From NCBI GenBank assembly GCA_030647325.1, contig JAUSJN010000021.1, forward strand, positions 1 through 44,298: 44,298 bases of DNA. The letters run 5' to 3'. The DNA is from Nanobdellota archaeon (GTDB taxonomy: Archaea; Nanobdellota; Nanobdellia; Woesearchaeales; GW2011-AR9). The translations under genes and the position numbers were made by a program. Positions 6,812 to 16,018 of this stretch are shown here, piece by piece (position 1 is the stretch's first letter; every line of letters begins with the position of its first letter). The notes beneath the pieces are model-generated. The model worked only from the letters and a program-made list of their open reading frames with translations. It had not been told where the DNA came from and searched no databases.

Positions 6812-7399
6812 TCAATCACACAAATAAAGAGCATTCTCCACTAATCCCGCTTCTGTGTTTATCGGGAACAATCCTGAACTATCCCGTTCCTTCCATTTAG
6901 GACATCCGCCCACCACAATAGGCTCAATGATATCAATAGCTTCCTCGCCCTGGAACGGAATCAGCTGGGAATGAAATTCATAATTCTTATTCCAACTCCC
7001 TAACGTATTTTGCAAGGAATAGGTGATCATCTCATGTAAAAAAGCACAGCTATGCAATACTTTCCCCGATATAGGTCCTATGCATTGGTATATAGAGATA
7101 TCTACATCCCTATACCTGGCACAATCTTCGATTACATCACCCCCTATTTTTGGCGCTCCCTGGCTTAAAGAATAACAGGCCGCTTTCTCGCTGATGGTTG
7201 TTTTCATCAGCGCGCTCATGGTGCTATATGCTAACCCTTTACGGGTAAATATCTTTTTTTGTGGTTCAGATTTCAAGGCAAAGGTAGCCATAAACAGCAT
7301 GCCTAAAGCGATCAAGATAACGATCACCACCAACCCGATCGCTTCCATCTGTCCCCGAACATCTTTTTTCATTTTCATATTATCCTTAGGTCTCATCAT
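6812..7399 (-). CDS. class III signal-like protein (block B, last gene)
   Basis: 195 aa. It starts at an ATGA overlap with the preceding gene's stop, indicating coupled translation. The leader contains KKDVRGQMEAIGLVVIVILI: RG followed by QME and a hydrophobic helix, a strong archaeal class III pattern. The extracytoplasmic part has about seven Cys (AACYSL, EDCARY, YQCIGPISGKVLHSC, GGCPKW, YLCD) and a conserved-looking FLHEMITYSL core. It belongs with the three preceding genes as a four-gene cassette. Type IV pilin-like role inferred; no catalytic motif seen. Confidence 0.7.
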   Translation of the reverse strand: MMRPKDNMKMKKDVRGQMEAIGLVVIVILIALGMLFMATFALKSEPQKKIFTRKGLAYSTMSALMKTTISEKAACYSLSQGAPKIGGDVIEDCARYRDVDISIYQCIGPISGKVLHSCAFLHEMITYSLQNTLGSWNKNYEFHSQLIPFQGEEAIDIIEPIVVGGCPKWKERDSSGLFPINTEAGLVENALYLCD

Positions 7400-7923
7400 G
7401 AATATACCGTCACCGAAACATATCCGAATCCATATTCCGGCTGATTGATCCCCGCTAATTCATCGCGTAAGGTAACCACAAAAAAGGTAGGTTCTTTCCG
7501 AGTGAATTCCGGCTTTGGCTTATCATACAATATCCAGGTCTGATTTTCAGGATAGGTCTCCTGCACCTCAATAGTCGCATAGGAAAATATCTCAAAATAA
7601 TACTCATCTAGATACTGCTGCATGGTCTTCTGGGTCGCATTCAGTTTTAAGACGTCAAAACAATTATCTTCCGGTTCCGCTTCGCCCCGGCTGCAGATCA
7701 ATTCCGGCATGAATAATGCTTTCAGGGTGCTCTCCATGGCCCGTGCGGCCAGCAATTCTTCCTGCTTCTCCTGAAAAGCGATCTTCTGGTAACGAAAATA
7801 AAAAACTACTCCGAACAAGAGCAGCACAAAAAATATGAAAAGGATAGCGATTGTCTCGGTCATCTGCAGCTGTCCTTTGCGCGTCATTCTTCTGTTCATT
7901 CTTTTTTGTTCTATAGTCTTCAT
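7396..7923 (-). CDS. class III signal-like protein (block B)
   Basis: 175 aa. A strong GAGGAAGG Shine-Dalgarno lies directly upstream of the ATG at 7923. The N-terminus has an extended basic leader, then RMTRKGQLQMTETIAILFIF: RKG with Gln at +1 and a Glu at +6 of the mature helix. After the helix come an amphipathic stretch (FQEKQEELLAARAMESTL) and a compact beta-rich domain with two Cys (LICSRG, DNCFDV). An arrangement of helix, coiled segment and beta domain is what type IV pilins show. Overlaps the next gene by 4 nt. Confidence 0.7.
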   Translation of the reverse strand: MKTIEQKRMNRRMTRKGQLQMTETIAILFIFFVLLLFGVVFYFRYQKIAFQEKQEELLAARAMESTLKALFMPELICSRGEAEPEDNCFDVLKLNATQKTMQQYLDEYYFEIFSYATIEVQETYPENQTWILYDKPKPEFTRKEPTFFVVTLRDELAGINQPEYGFGYVSVTVYS

Positions 7924-7935
7924 CTTCCTTCCTCA

Positions 7936-9087
7936 TCAATACAATGAAACACTGCAGGAGATCCGTAATTTATCATTGATAATCTTGAGCTGGTCCGCTG
8001 CGACAATCAGATCTACGCAAGAGTCTTGCTGCAATCGGCAGGCGGTGGTGGCATGCGATAACTTTGTCAACGCGTCCAGCGCATTGTCATTATACTGTGC
8101 TAAATGTCCTAAGCACTCACTAGAGCTGTCCACTTCATAATATTTGATCAGTTCCCCTATTTTTCCACCTGCTTCACCGAAGGCTATCTCTTCTCCTCCA
8201 TACACTTTCGTCAATAATTCCAGTCGTCTAAAAGTTTTACCCATGTTACACCAATACATCTGGTCATCGGCAGCGAAGATCGCTGCATATTTAGCTGCAT
8301 CTTTTTCCCCGGGCAAGGAAATCACCCGTACTGACTCCAGGTTCAGTTTCTGCCAGCTCGAACCTTGCTTTTGATAGAAATCAACTTGATTTGCTCCAGT
8401 AAATACCACCGCGCTGACTTCCGCATCTTCAAACGACTGCAATTGCGCAGGAACGCTGGAACCGGGAATGATCGTGCCGCTGGTATCGATGATCCGTACT
8501 TGTAAATTTTCTTCCGGCTCGATCTGCTGCAATCCTGAAACATAGATCCGTTCAATACCTTCTGTTGAATTCAAGAACTCATTCACGAACTCCGCATCGT
8601 TTCCCATGACATAATACTTAATGGTGGAAGGGATGACCAACAAAAAATCCATGACTTTAAAGGGCATGCCATAGGGCAAGCTCCAGGTCACGATCCTTGA
8701 ACTCTGTATCTCGTGAGGAGCAAAGATAGCATCTATAGAATTTTGCGTCCGAGCTGGCCGATCTTTGATGCCGAACTCGCTTACGCCATCTATGCATTGA
8801 AAATACAAAGTATAGTCAGCCAAACCGCTGGCATCGATGAAATTTTTGGTCTTTTCTGAAACGCCGGCGCCGGCAAGGATAGAACTCATCACTTCCACTA
8901 CTTCACCGGAAAGCCGTTCTTCTGAAATTGCTTTCTGCCGTGTTACTAATCCAACAAAAAACAGCAGGATCACTGTACCGGCGATCAGGATATACACCCA
9001 ATTAAAAGTGACCTCCATCTGGGCTTTCCTTCCTATAGGAAGGTCACGAACGAAGTGACTTGACTTTCCAGATATTTTTCTGCTCAT
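7936..9087 (-). CDS. large class III signal-like membrane protein (block B)
   Basis: 383 aa with a GAGGT ribosome-binding site a few nt before the ATG. The leader is long, with the junction at GRKAQMEVTFNWVYILIAGT: RKA, Gln at +1, Glu at +3, then a hydrophobic helix. The soluble domain has a middle region with PYGMPFKVMDFLLVIPSTIK and a C-terminal helical part with paired Cys (SSECLGHL, ATTACRLQQDSCVDLI). Similar proteins with an N-terminal class III helix are common in DPANN archaea as hypothetical proteins. It is probably an anchored assembly or pseudopilin-like component; precise function is unknown. Confidence 0.7.
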   Translation of the reverse strand: MSRKISGKSSHFVRDLPIGRKAQMEVTFNWVYILIAGTVILLFFVGLVTRQKAISEERLSGEVVEVMSSILAGAGVSEKTKNFIDASGLADYTLYFQCIDGVSEFGIKDRPARTQNSIDAIFAPHEIQSSRIVTWSLPYGMPFKVMDFLLVIPSTIKYYVMGNDAEFVNEFLNSTEGIERIYVSGLQQIEPEENLQVRIIDTSGTIIPGSSVPAQLQSFEDAEVSAVVFTGANQVDFYQKQGSSWQKLNLESVRVISLPGEKDAAKYAAIFAADDQMYWCNMGKTFRRLELLTKVYGGEEIAFGEAGGKIGELIKYYEVDSSSECLGHLAQYNDNALDALTKLSHATTACRLQQDSCVDLIVAADQLKIINDKLRISCSVSLY

Positions 9088-9093
9088 GCTACC

Positions 9094-9630
9094 TCAACCT
9101 TCAGAAGGCAATTCAGAGAGCAGTGTCTTATCTCCTCTTCCTTCCATCACGATACTGAAAGCTCCCTGCTTGATAGGGATGCATAAGAAATTCTTTCCGT
9201 TTTCTTCTTCCATGCTGACTTTATATACTTTAATTTTAACCGGCGCTGGAGGAGTGAGAAAAACATTTTCATCTACTCCATCATACCATTTTCCTGAAGT
9301 AGAAGCGACTTCCCAGACACTGCAGGCAATCTGGTCGGATTGACATAGTTCGGGATCATATGGCTTATCAAGATCCACAAAACAGATCTGAGTATAGGTT
9401 ACAGGAGTAGAATATCTCTCTACCCGTACCGAACCGAATTCCGTATATATTTTTTTTATATCACTTTCTAATCCGGTTTTGAACTGCACAAAAGCGACAT
9501 CCTCTCCACTTTTCAAAAATCCACTTATAGCGCGATACCCAAACATCAAAATCAAGGCAAAAGAAAGCGCAGCTATGATGAAAACAAAGACTTGTCCTAC
9601 TCCGACTCCTTTTTTATTCCTAAAAACCAT
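9094..9630 (-). CDS. class III signal-like pilin-type protein (block B, first gene)
   Basis: 178 aa starting MVFRNKKGVGVGQVFVFIIA, with a short basic leader, KKG junction and a hydrophobic helix. A GGGAGA sequence lies about 10 nt upstream. The soluble domain has Cys at TQICFVD, PELCQSDQIACSVW and FLCIPI, and a C-terminal IVMEGRGDKTLLSELPS segment. Only 33 bases separate it from the 2086-aa gene upstream, and no TATA box is evident there, so it probably shares that gene's transcript. A minor pilin role is inferred from leader and context. Confidence 0.7.
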   Translation of the reverse strand: MVFRNKKGVGVGQVFVFIIAALSFALILMFGYRAISGFLKSGEDVAFVQFKTGLESDIKKIYTEFGSVRVERYSTPVTYTQICFVDLDKPYDPELCQSDQIACSVWEVASTSGKWYDGVDENVFLTPPAPVKIKVYKVSMEEENGKNFLCIPIKQGAFSIVMEGRGDKTLLSELPSEG

Positions 9631-9663
9631 AAAACCGATTCTCCCGATAATTTAACGTTTGAT

Positions 9664-12600
9664 TTACCCTTTTCTTTTTTTGCTTATCTTCTGTAATTTT
9701 TCAAAAATGTCTTTTGCCTCGTCTTTATCTACGACTTTGTTGATATCTTTCTTTTCCGCTTGTTTAGCTATATTTTCTAATTTTGCAAAGATTCCTTTCT
9801 CTTCCGACCGAAGACCCGGTTTGATCTCTTCTTTATGCTCTGCATATCTTTGCGCTAAGTTGCTTACCTTAGAGACATGATCTCTTGCCGGACTGCGCAG
9901 CAGCGGTTCGAGATGCGGTATCTGTGCCGATTGTTTTCCAAATTCTCCAAACACTTCTCGTCTAGCCCGCGTCTTAGCACGATCCTCGCGAGACTTTCGG
10001 AGAGATGCTAGTTTATCTGTCCACGATTGAACTATTTTTTGTGGTTGGATCACTGAAGCTGCGGCAGGCCTCGCTGTTGGTCTAGCGATCCCATATGGTC
10101 GGGCTGCTGTTGCTCCAGGGCGCCTGGTGCGTGGCGAAGTGTAATAATGCACTAAGTATCCTGCTCCGCCCAATACCAGCAATAATCCCAGAATCAGGAA
10201 GACCCAGGCTACGACATCTAATGTTATCGCCGCAGGTTTCTTTATCGCAGTGACACTTACTCCAACCTTGCCAGGTTCGGCCACACAGGGATTGAATTCT
10301 TTGGTATACTCTTCGTAATTGGTATAACTGTCTTCATCATAATCTTCTAAAGTATCACTTATCGTATTGCCATCGGAATCAGAGCTGATGTAATCCAGGC
10401 GGCATTCATCTCCATAATATAATTTTTCCCACATGTCTGGCAATCCATCTTTATCAGCATCTTTTCCTCGTTCAGACAAGGGTATCTGCCCGCTGGCACA
10501 GCCTATCTCATCGATCACTTTTCCTGCTGCCGTGCCGGAACATTGATCGCAGCTGTCCAACACCGTATCACCGTCAGCGTCCAGCAAGGTGATCCGCTGT
10601 GAACCAGTGTAATTATTGCCTACACTATCTTTCACCGCATAACATAGCCATCCTGACTTATCAAAGAGAATCTTTTGTCCGTTGTAAGATTGCGCCGGCA
10701 AGCAGAGATTGGCCGAAGCTGCTTTCCCATACATGATGCCGCAGCCATTCGCATCGCCGCATTGCAGTTCTACCGGCGTAGAAGTACAGCTCTCAGGTAA
10801 GGAATCGTTAATCAGCACGATGACCGCAGGAGCTCCTTCATCGCTTTCACACGAGGCAAGATCTGCAGAAGTGACCGCAAATCCATCACTATATCCGAAG
10901 CTGCCTATATTTCCAGCTGCATCAGTGGCAGCTACTTTTAATTTATACTTATGTCCTTCCTGTAGGCTGGTCGTCGGGACTGCTAAGGGCAGACCTGGCC
11001 CAACGGACGCATCAAAGATCAAGGTTCCGAGAGAAGATCCAAAGGAACCAAGACCAGAAGAAAAGCTGCTGGCATTACTTCCATTCTGGGAAGTGGGAAG
11101 GGAGCCGTTAACGGGGCTTGCTAAAGTAGATGCCGGCCCCAGGCCCAGATCGTACACTTCATAATAATAACTGCTGATGTTATTCTCATTGGTGCTGACC
11201 ATCACTGGCATCGTCGCCGCACCGCAAGTTGCGGTTCCGTCATTGACGGAAGAGATGTACGGCGGAGTTTGGTCGATGGTGAACATGGCACTGGCTTCGG
11301 TGAGATGATCTTCGATCATGCAGCGGACAGGTATGATGTGTTTCTTTTCTTCCAGGCCGTTCAAGGTGGTGCTATGCACAGTACCCATTCCGCTCGGGAA
11401 GGGCAGGTATTCTAAACCTTGTTTATACTCGCATAATGCTCTCTTGGTCGTTTCGACCACCAGAGTGATATTTTTCTGCTGGGTATATCCGCTCGGCGTA
11501 ATTTTATTGATCGCTCCTAGAGCGCTGTAATCGACAGTAAAGGTTATCTCGGCAGCTTCAGAAATATCCCCGGCGCCATTCTTACAGGCTACTCTCAGCA
11601 CATACTCCTTTTTCGCTCCTTGGAAATTTATGTTGAAAATAGTCTGATGCTCGGTATCCAGCTGGTTTAGCTCCAGTCCTGGGAAAGAAAATTCCATGGT
11701 ATCAAATTCATTGCTTCCTGCGCCGTCAGAATCATCACTGAATCTGCAGACCGTCTTATCGTCGGTGTTTACACTCAAGGTCGTAGTTATCCCCTCTCCG
11801 ATAAAGCTGGGGCTGGCTGAAGCGCTGGTGACCTCAGGTTTAGTCGGGTCGAATTCAAGAGAAACTTTCTGTTCCGGACCTAGCTTATTTTCCCAGTTCA
11901 GGCACTGCACATATAACGACTTTACTCCTCCATTTTGTGGATATTCTGAAAACACGCTTTCAGGGAAATTTTCTACGATGTATTTGCCTTCTGCATTTGG
12001 TTTCAGGACCTTGTGCACGGGCATAGTATTGTAGTTAAATCCGCTAGCAAAGTCGAATTTACACTCCACGGTCGGAACTCTGGTGAAGAATTGCAGAGGG
12101 AATATCGGTTCATCGCTTATTGCCCATTTCTGGTCCTGATACCAATACATGGACGGTTTTTCTAAGATGATGCCGTATCCTTCAATCCTGACCATACCAC
12201 AGGTTGGTTGATACACCGGATTATCCGCGACATCAGTTGAGTAATAACAGATTAAGCTGCTCTCCTTTAAATTAATGACTTGGTTGAATTCCTTGTAGCC
12301 CGGATCATTGACCAATTCGCAACCCTCGCCCAGGCAATAAAATGTACTTTCGCATTCAAAGCCGTCGTTGTTACATTCAAAAGAGATCTGGGTTGAATTG
12401 ATGAAATACTCTTCCCAGCCATAACCTTGCGGGGTCACCACCCTTGTTCCTTCTTGTAAGATGACCTGGGTTGCCGGAGTACTGAAATCAATCTTAAATT
12501 GCAGATATTCCTCAAACGATTCTGAACTGAAAAGATCTGTACAGATTATTTTATATTCGCCGGCATATTCTCGTTCCACAAAGCCGGGAACAGCATCAGT

Positions 12601-15600
12601 CTTATGTTTTTTACCATTCTCATCACTGATAAAATCAGCCACTTTTTCATTGATTGCGGAAAGATATAAGCCGCAGCTTGCTCCGATGGTTGTTTCTGCT
12701 TCAAACTCAATATTGGTAGATGCGACTGCGCCGTATAATTTTGGTGTTATCAGGTTAATTTTTTCTTCTAGATCAAAAGTATAGGTTTTCTGTTTGGTAT
12801 TGACATTTCCTTGGTTATCATCACAAGTGACGGTAAGTTCATGCTTTATGCCTTCCATATCTTTGAAAATCGCTTCTTTCTGCTGCTTGGAACGGTCAAT
12901 CACGATACTTTTCTCTCCCCCGGCTGGCAGCACTTGCTTGGTCGTGAAGGTACACTGCATCGGCTCATTCGTTCCATCCAAATATACGGTCAAGGTAGTT
13001 TTGTCGGCGACTGTCTCTATTTCCTGATTGATCTCAAATTGCGGAGGGACGTTATCGATGTACACAAATGCCGTCTGCACATCTTCCTGGTTAAAGTATT
13101 TGTCCTTGGAATAAAACTTCAAGGCATAGGTCTGTCCCGGAACTTGTTCTTCCAAGGAACTGAGGACATTTACCACCACAGTCTCATCTTTTAATTTTCC
13201 TGGATATGCTTTTTCGGTAAAAGAAGTACATAAAGTAGGACTTCCCGGTGCAGCACTGGTCAAGCAGTATCCTATCGCTCCCAAGGGACTTTCTTTATCT
13301 TTAGCTTGGAAAGTAAGATTTGATTTGGTCAAGGAAAGAACATTGGCTCCAGCTAAAACTAATTTAGTGATCGGAGCGCCATTATCTACTTTACAAGCAG
13401 CCTGTTCTCCGGCATTACTGAATGCAGCACAATCATCCTTAAGATTACCATCGCCATCTTTCACGCAGCTGCCTGCCCCGCCGGGTATGCCGCTCCAGAC
13501 ACATCTTCCCCAATCACATTGATCGGTAGAAAGAGTGATTTCCTGGCGATCATTCTTTTCTAGATTCTGTCCTCCAGTACATTCGCTTTCAAATTGATAG
13601 GTGTAACAATTAGTCTGGCTGGTCGGCTCGTCGCCGCAGGAAGCGCAATAACTGAGAGCTTTAGCCTGAGTGACTGAGTTAGAGAAACAAGCTCCCAAGG
13701 AAGAACAGACTTTGTCAGTGCAGAAATAATTTTCATACAATCCCCCTTCTGGACCGCAGAGTGAGCAGCGATCGTCATCATCATAATCCTTCTCGACGCA
13801 ATATCCTGCTCCTGTTTCCGGAGTGACCGTTGTAGGGATATTCAAGCCTGAAAATAATTGGCTATAGTCTATGAAAGGAGTAGTTTGCGCACTATCGACC
13901 CATTCACAATCTATGCCTAAACAATTATTGAAAGTACACGCATCTTTGCCTTTGTAATCAAAACAACTGCTTACAGTGTCACAACGATTACATTGATTGA
14001 CAATGGTGCTGTTACTGGAATCATAATAACAATATGCGGCCGCGCCGGTCTCTTCCGGAGCGGCTCCGGTACCCGGGTTATAACATTCATTACGAGAGTA
14101 GTATAAACCAAAATGACCGGCTCCTAAACTGCACACCCCGGCATCTTTACAGATGGCATTATGCTGGCCTACTTCTGAACAGAAATAAATCTCTCCGCCG
14201 CCATCATTAACAGAACAATCCTGAGAAACAATCAACTTATTTTGTTCATCACAGGTCCATATTTTTTTACGTTCAACGGTGACTCCGGCCGTACAGAATA
14301 AATCCCAGCCCGCTGATTCAGAATATCTTCCCTCACAGGCTTTATCCCCTAAAGTTATGGAAGCGATCGCTGCTTTCTTAGACTGAAGACCGCCGTCATA
14401 GGTAGCGATAATCTCATACTTGTAGGTCTTACTCCATTCAACATCCGCGTCCAGCTTGGAAGATTCGGCGGCAGAGATGGTAAATTGATCTACCTGGGCC
14501 GCTCCTTCGTATTTTGTTATCTGATAATTCAATACTTCAGGACATGGTTTTGCCCATTCCAAAAGAATTTCTTCCTTCCCCCGGACATGGCTTGCAGAAA
14601 ATTGAGCCACATCTTTAGGAGGGTTGCCAAAACTGCATTCTCCGATGAATTTTGACAAGAAAATATTTTCAGTAGACCCCAATCCTTCAACGATGAGTAC
14701 TTGTTTTGGATCGCTGTTATAATCCTGATACGAAGCGGTGATTTTATGCTCGCCCGCCGCCAGCAGAAATTCATAACTTCCATCAGGATACTTAGAGAGG
14801 CCCTTGAAAATTCCATCGACATAGATCTTAGCGCCAAAAATTTCCAGATCCGTGCCCACATCTATTTTTTTATTATTATTCACATCAAGGTAGGTCTTTC
14901 CTTTGATTCCTTGGAAGGTGGTGCTCACTAATTCAAAATCCAATGGAGAGACACCTTCGCTCACTATCACAATTTTTTGTAATGGTTGATACCCGATTTT
15001 GCTGGCAGTGACGGTATAAGAATCCGGAAGGAGATTAGGAATGATATATCCTCCATCCGCATCGCTGGCTATCTGCCCATTACTGGGTCCGCTCCAAGAG
15101 ATGGTAGCACCCTGGATAGTCGCCTGAGCGACACTTTTTACCGTTCCCTGTATTGATCCTGCACCGGCAGATTTTGTCAGTACGATATTTTTGACGGCCT
15201 GCTGTCCAGACTGCAAAATCAGTTCAAAAGTAGAAGGAAGAAATCCTGCTGCTGATGCCTTCACTAAATAGGTGCCTGGATTAAGGGAAGGAAAAGAGTA
15301 TGCTCCATTCGCACCGGTAGTAGTTTTCTGTGGTGTCCCTTCTAAAGAGACTTCAACATTCGCCAGAGGAGTATTATCCTGATCAGCAACTGAACCAGTT
15401 AAACTTCCAGGAGTTATCTGAACACCGCAATAAAGCTGGTTGCATTTCGCGGTACTCATCCCTAAGCTGTTGTCATACACAATCTCAGAAAACGGAACCC
15501 CTCGGTTAGTCGCTTCTTTTTCACATTGGTACTTGTTCAGGTTAAAGCTGCAGAAGGTATCAACTTTACAGCAGCCAGGAGAACACCAGTACGAAAATTG

Positions 15601-15924
15601 GTCCTGGGGAACTTCTGTTCCACCCAATTGCGTACAAACACCTTTAGCATGCAACTGGCAATCTACGCTGCAGGTGATTTCCTGACATTCATTGAACTCC
15701 GCGCAGTTTGATCCTGCCACAAAGTGTTGATTCAGATCACAATCCTCATGTTGACTGCAATCAGCTTCCGCTTCTGTATCCAGGATTCCGGGAACGCAAT
15801 AAAGGTCCTCGCTGCCTTCTGGGTATACATAACATCCGCTGGTCTGTGCCAGAGCGGAAAGTGATGAAAAGACTGCTAGAAGTAACACTAAAACTACTAA
15901 AGATAAACCTCTTTTTTTGAACAT
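9664..15924 (-). CDS. giant multidomain surface protein with C-terminal anchor and cytoplasmic basic tail
   Basis: 2086 aa. Domains in rough order: a Sec-type signal peptide (residues 1-27); a Cys-rich N-terminal region; three carboxypeptidase-regulatory-like beta-sandwich repeats (about 175-250, 254-330, 340-425; for example GAYSFPSLNPGTYLVKASAA); a fibronectin III-like domain (about 434-520); a long Cys-rich zone (about 525-880); several Ig/cadherin-like segments (for example IDNVPPQFEI, TIDQTPPYISS) to about 1750; an acidic calcium-loop region (about 1780-1880; DADGDTVLDSCDQC, DADKDGLPDMWEKLYYGD, DEDSYTNYEEY). Then comes a transmembrane helix (about 1899-1926) and a 160-residue Lys/Arg/Ala-rich tail that should face the cytoplasm. 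It is probably an adhesin or cell-surface stalk. A TATA box and GAGGAC Shine-Dalgarno precede the start. Confidence 0.8.
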   Translation of the reverse strand: MFKKRGLSLVVLVLLLAVFSSLSALAQTSGCYVYPEGSEDLYCVPGILDTEAEADCSQHEDCDLNQHFVAGSNCAEFNECQEITCSVDCQLHAKGVCTQLGGTEVPQDQFSYWCSPGCCKVDTFCSFNLNKYQCEKEATNRGVPFSEIVYDNSLGMSTAKCNQLYCGVQITPGSLTGSVADQDNTPLANVEVSLEGTPQKTTTGANGAYSFPSLNPGTYLVKASAAGFLPSTFELILQSGQQAVKNIVLTKSAGAGSIQGTVKSVAQATIQGATISWSGPSNGQIASDADGGYIIPNLLPDSYTVTASKIGYQPLQKIVIVSEGVSPLDFELVSTTFQGIKGKTYLDVNNNKKIDVGTDLEIFGAKIYVDGIFKGLSKYPDGSYEFLLAAGEHKITASYQDYNSDPKQVLIVEGLGSTENIFLSKFIGECSFGNPPKDVAQFSASHVRGKEEILLEWAKPCPEVLNYQITKYEGAAQVDQFTISAAESSKLDADVEWSKTYKYEIIATYDGGLQSKKAAIASITLGDKACEGRYSESAGWDLFCTAGVTVERKKIWTCDEQNKLIVSQDCSVNDGGGEIYFCSEVGQHNAICKDAGVCSLGAGHFGLYYSRNECYNPGTGAAPEETGAAAYCYYDSSNSTIVNQCNRCDTVSSCFDYKGKDACTFNNCLGIDCEWVDSAQTTPFIDYSQLFSGLNIPTTVTPETGAGYCVEKDYDDDDRCSLCGPEGGLYENYFCTDKVCSSLGACFSNSVTQAKALSYCASCGDEPTSQTNCYTYQFESECTGGQNLEKNDRQEITLSTDQCDWGRCVWSGIPGGAGSCVKDGDGNLKDDCAAFSNAGEQAACKVDNGAPITKLVLAGANVLSLTKSNLTFQAKDKESPLGAIGYCLTSAAPGSPTLCTSFTEKAYPGKLKDETVVVNVLSSLEEQVPGQTYALKFYSKDKYFNQEDVQTAFVYIDNVPPQFEINQEIETVADKTTLTVYLDGTNEPMQCTFTTKQVLPAGGEKSIVIDRSKQQKEAIFKDMEGIKHELTVTCDDNQGNVNTKQKTYTFDLEEKINLITPKLYGAVASTNIEFEAETTIGASCGLYLSAINEKVADFISDENGKKHKTDAVPGFVEREYAGEYKIICTDLFSSESFEEYLQFKIDFSTPATQVILQEGTRVVTPQGYGWEEYFINSTQISFECNNDGFECESTFYCLGEGCELVNDPGYKEFNQVINLKESSLICYYSTDVADNPVYQPTCGMVRIEGYGIILEKPSMYWYQDQKWAISDEPIFPLQFFTRVPTVECKFDFASGFNYNTMPVHKVLKPNAEGKYIVENFPESVFSEYPQNGGVKSLYVQCLNWENKLGPEQKVSLEFDPTKPEVTSASASPSFIGEGITTTLSVNTDDKTVCRFSDDSDGAGSNEFDTMEFSFPGLELNQLDTEHQTIFNINFQGAKKEYVLRVACKNGAGDISEAAEITFTVDYSALGAINKITPSGYTQQKNITLVVETTKRALCEYKQGLEYLPFPSGMGTVHSTTLNGLEEKKHIIPVRCMIEDHLTEASAMFTIDQTPPYISSVNDGTATCGAATMPVMVSTNENNISSYYYEVYDLGLGPASTLASPVNGSLPTSQNGSNASSFSSGLGSFGSSLGTLIFDASVGPGLPLAVPTTSLQEGHKYKLKVAATDAAGNIGSFGYSDGFAVTSADLASCESDEGAPAVIVLINDSLPESCTSTPVELQCGDANGCGIMYGKAASANLCLPAQSYNGQKILFDKSGWLCYAVKDSVGNNYTGSQRITLLDADGDTVLDSCDQCSGTAAGKVIDEIGCASGQIPLSERGKDADKDGLPDMWEKLYYGDECRLDYISSDSDGNTISDTLEDYDEDSYTNYEEYTKEFNPCVAEPGKVGVSVTAIKKPAAITLDVVAWVFLILGLLLVLGGAGYLVHYYTSPRTRRPGATAARPYGIARPTARPAAASVIQPQKIVQSWTDKLASLRKSREDRAKTRARREVFGEFGKQSAQIPHLEPLLRSPARDHVSKVSNLAQRYAEHKEEIKPGLRSEEKGIFAKLENIAKQAEKKDINKVVDKDEAKDIFEKLQKISKKRKG

Positions 15925-15953
15925 CGTCCTCGTGATCTACTAAACTCTTTTGG

Positions 15954-15962
15954 TTTATAAAT
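15954..15962 (-). promoter_or_regulatory. TATA box of the 2086-aa surface protein gene (and block B)
   Basis: The minus strand reads ATTTATAAA about 33 nt before the ATG. The predicted start of transcription is near 15931, with a very short leader holding the GAGGAC ribosome-binding sequence. The lack of promoters between 15924 and 6812 suggests one transcript covering the giant gene and block B. Confidence 0.55.
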
Positions 15963-16018
15963 GTTGCTCGTAGTGAAGACGATAAAAAAGAGTAAACTCA
16001 ATTAAAAATTTAGGAGAT

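Noticed and set aside
10709-11164. Plus-strand open frame of 151 codons inside the giant surface-protein gene.
   Set aside because: It is antisense to an intact 2086-aa frame, is low in recognisable structure and has no promoter or ribosome-binding sequence.
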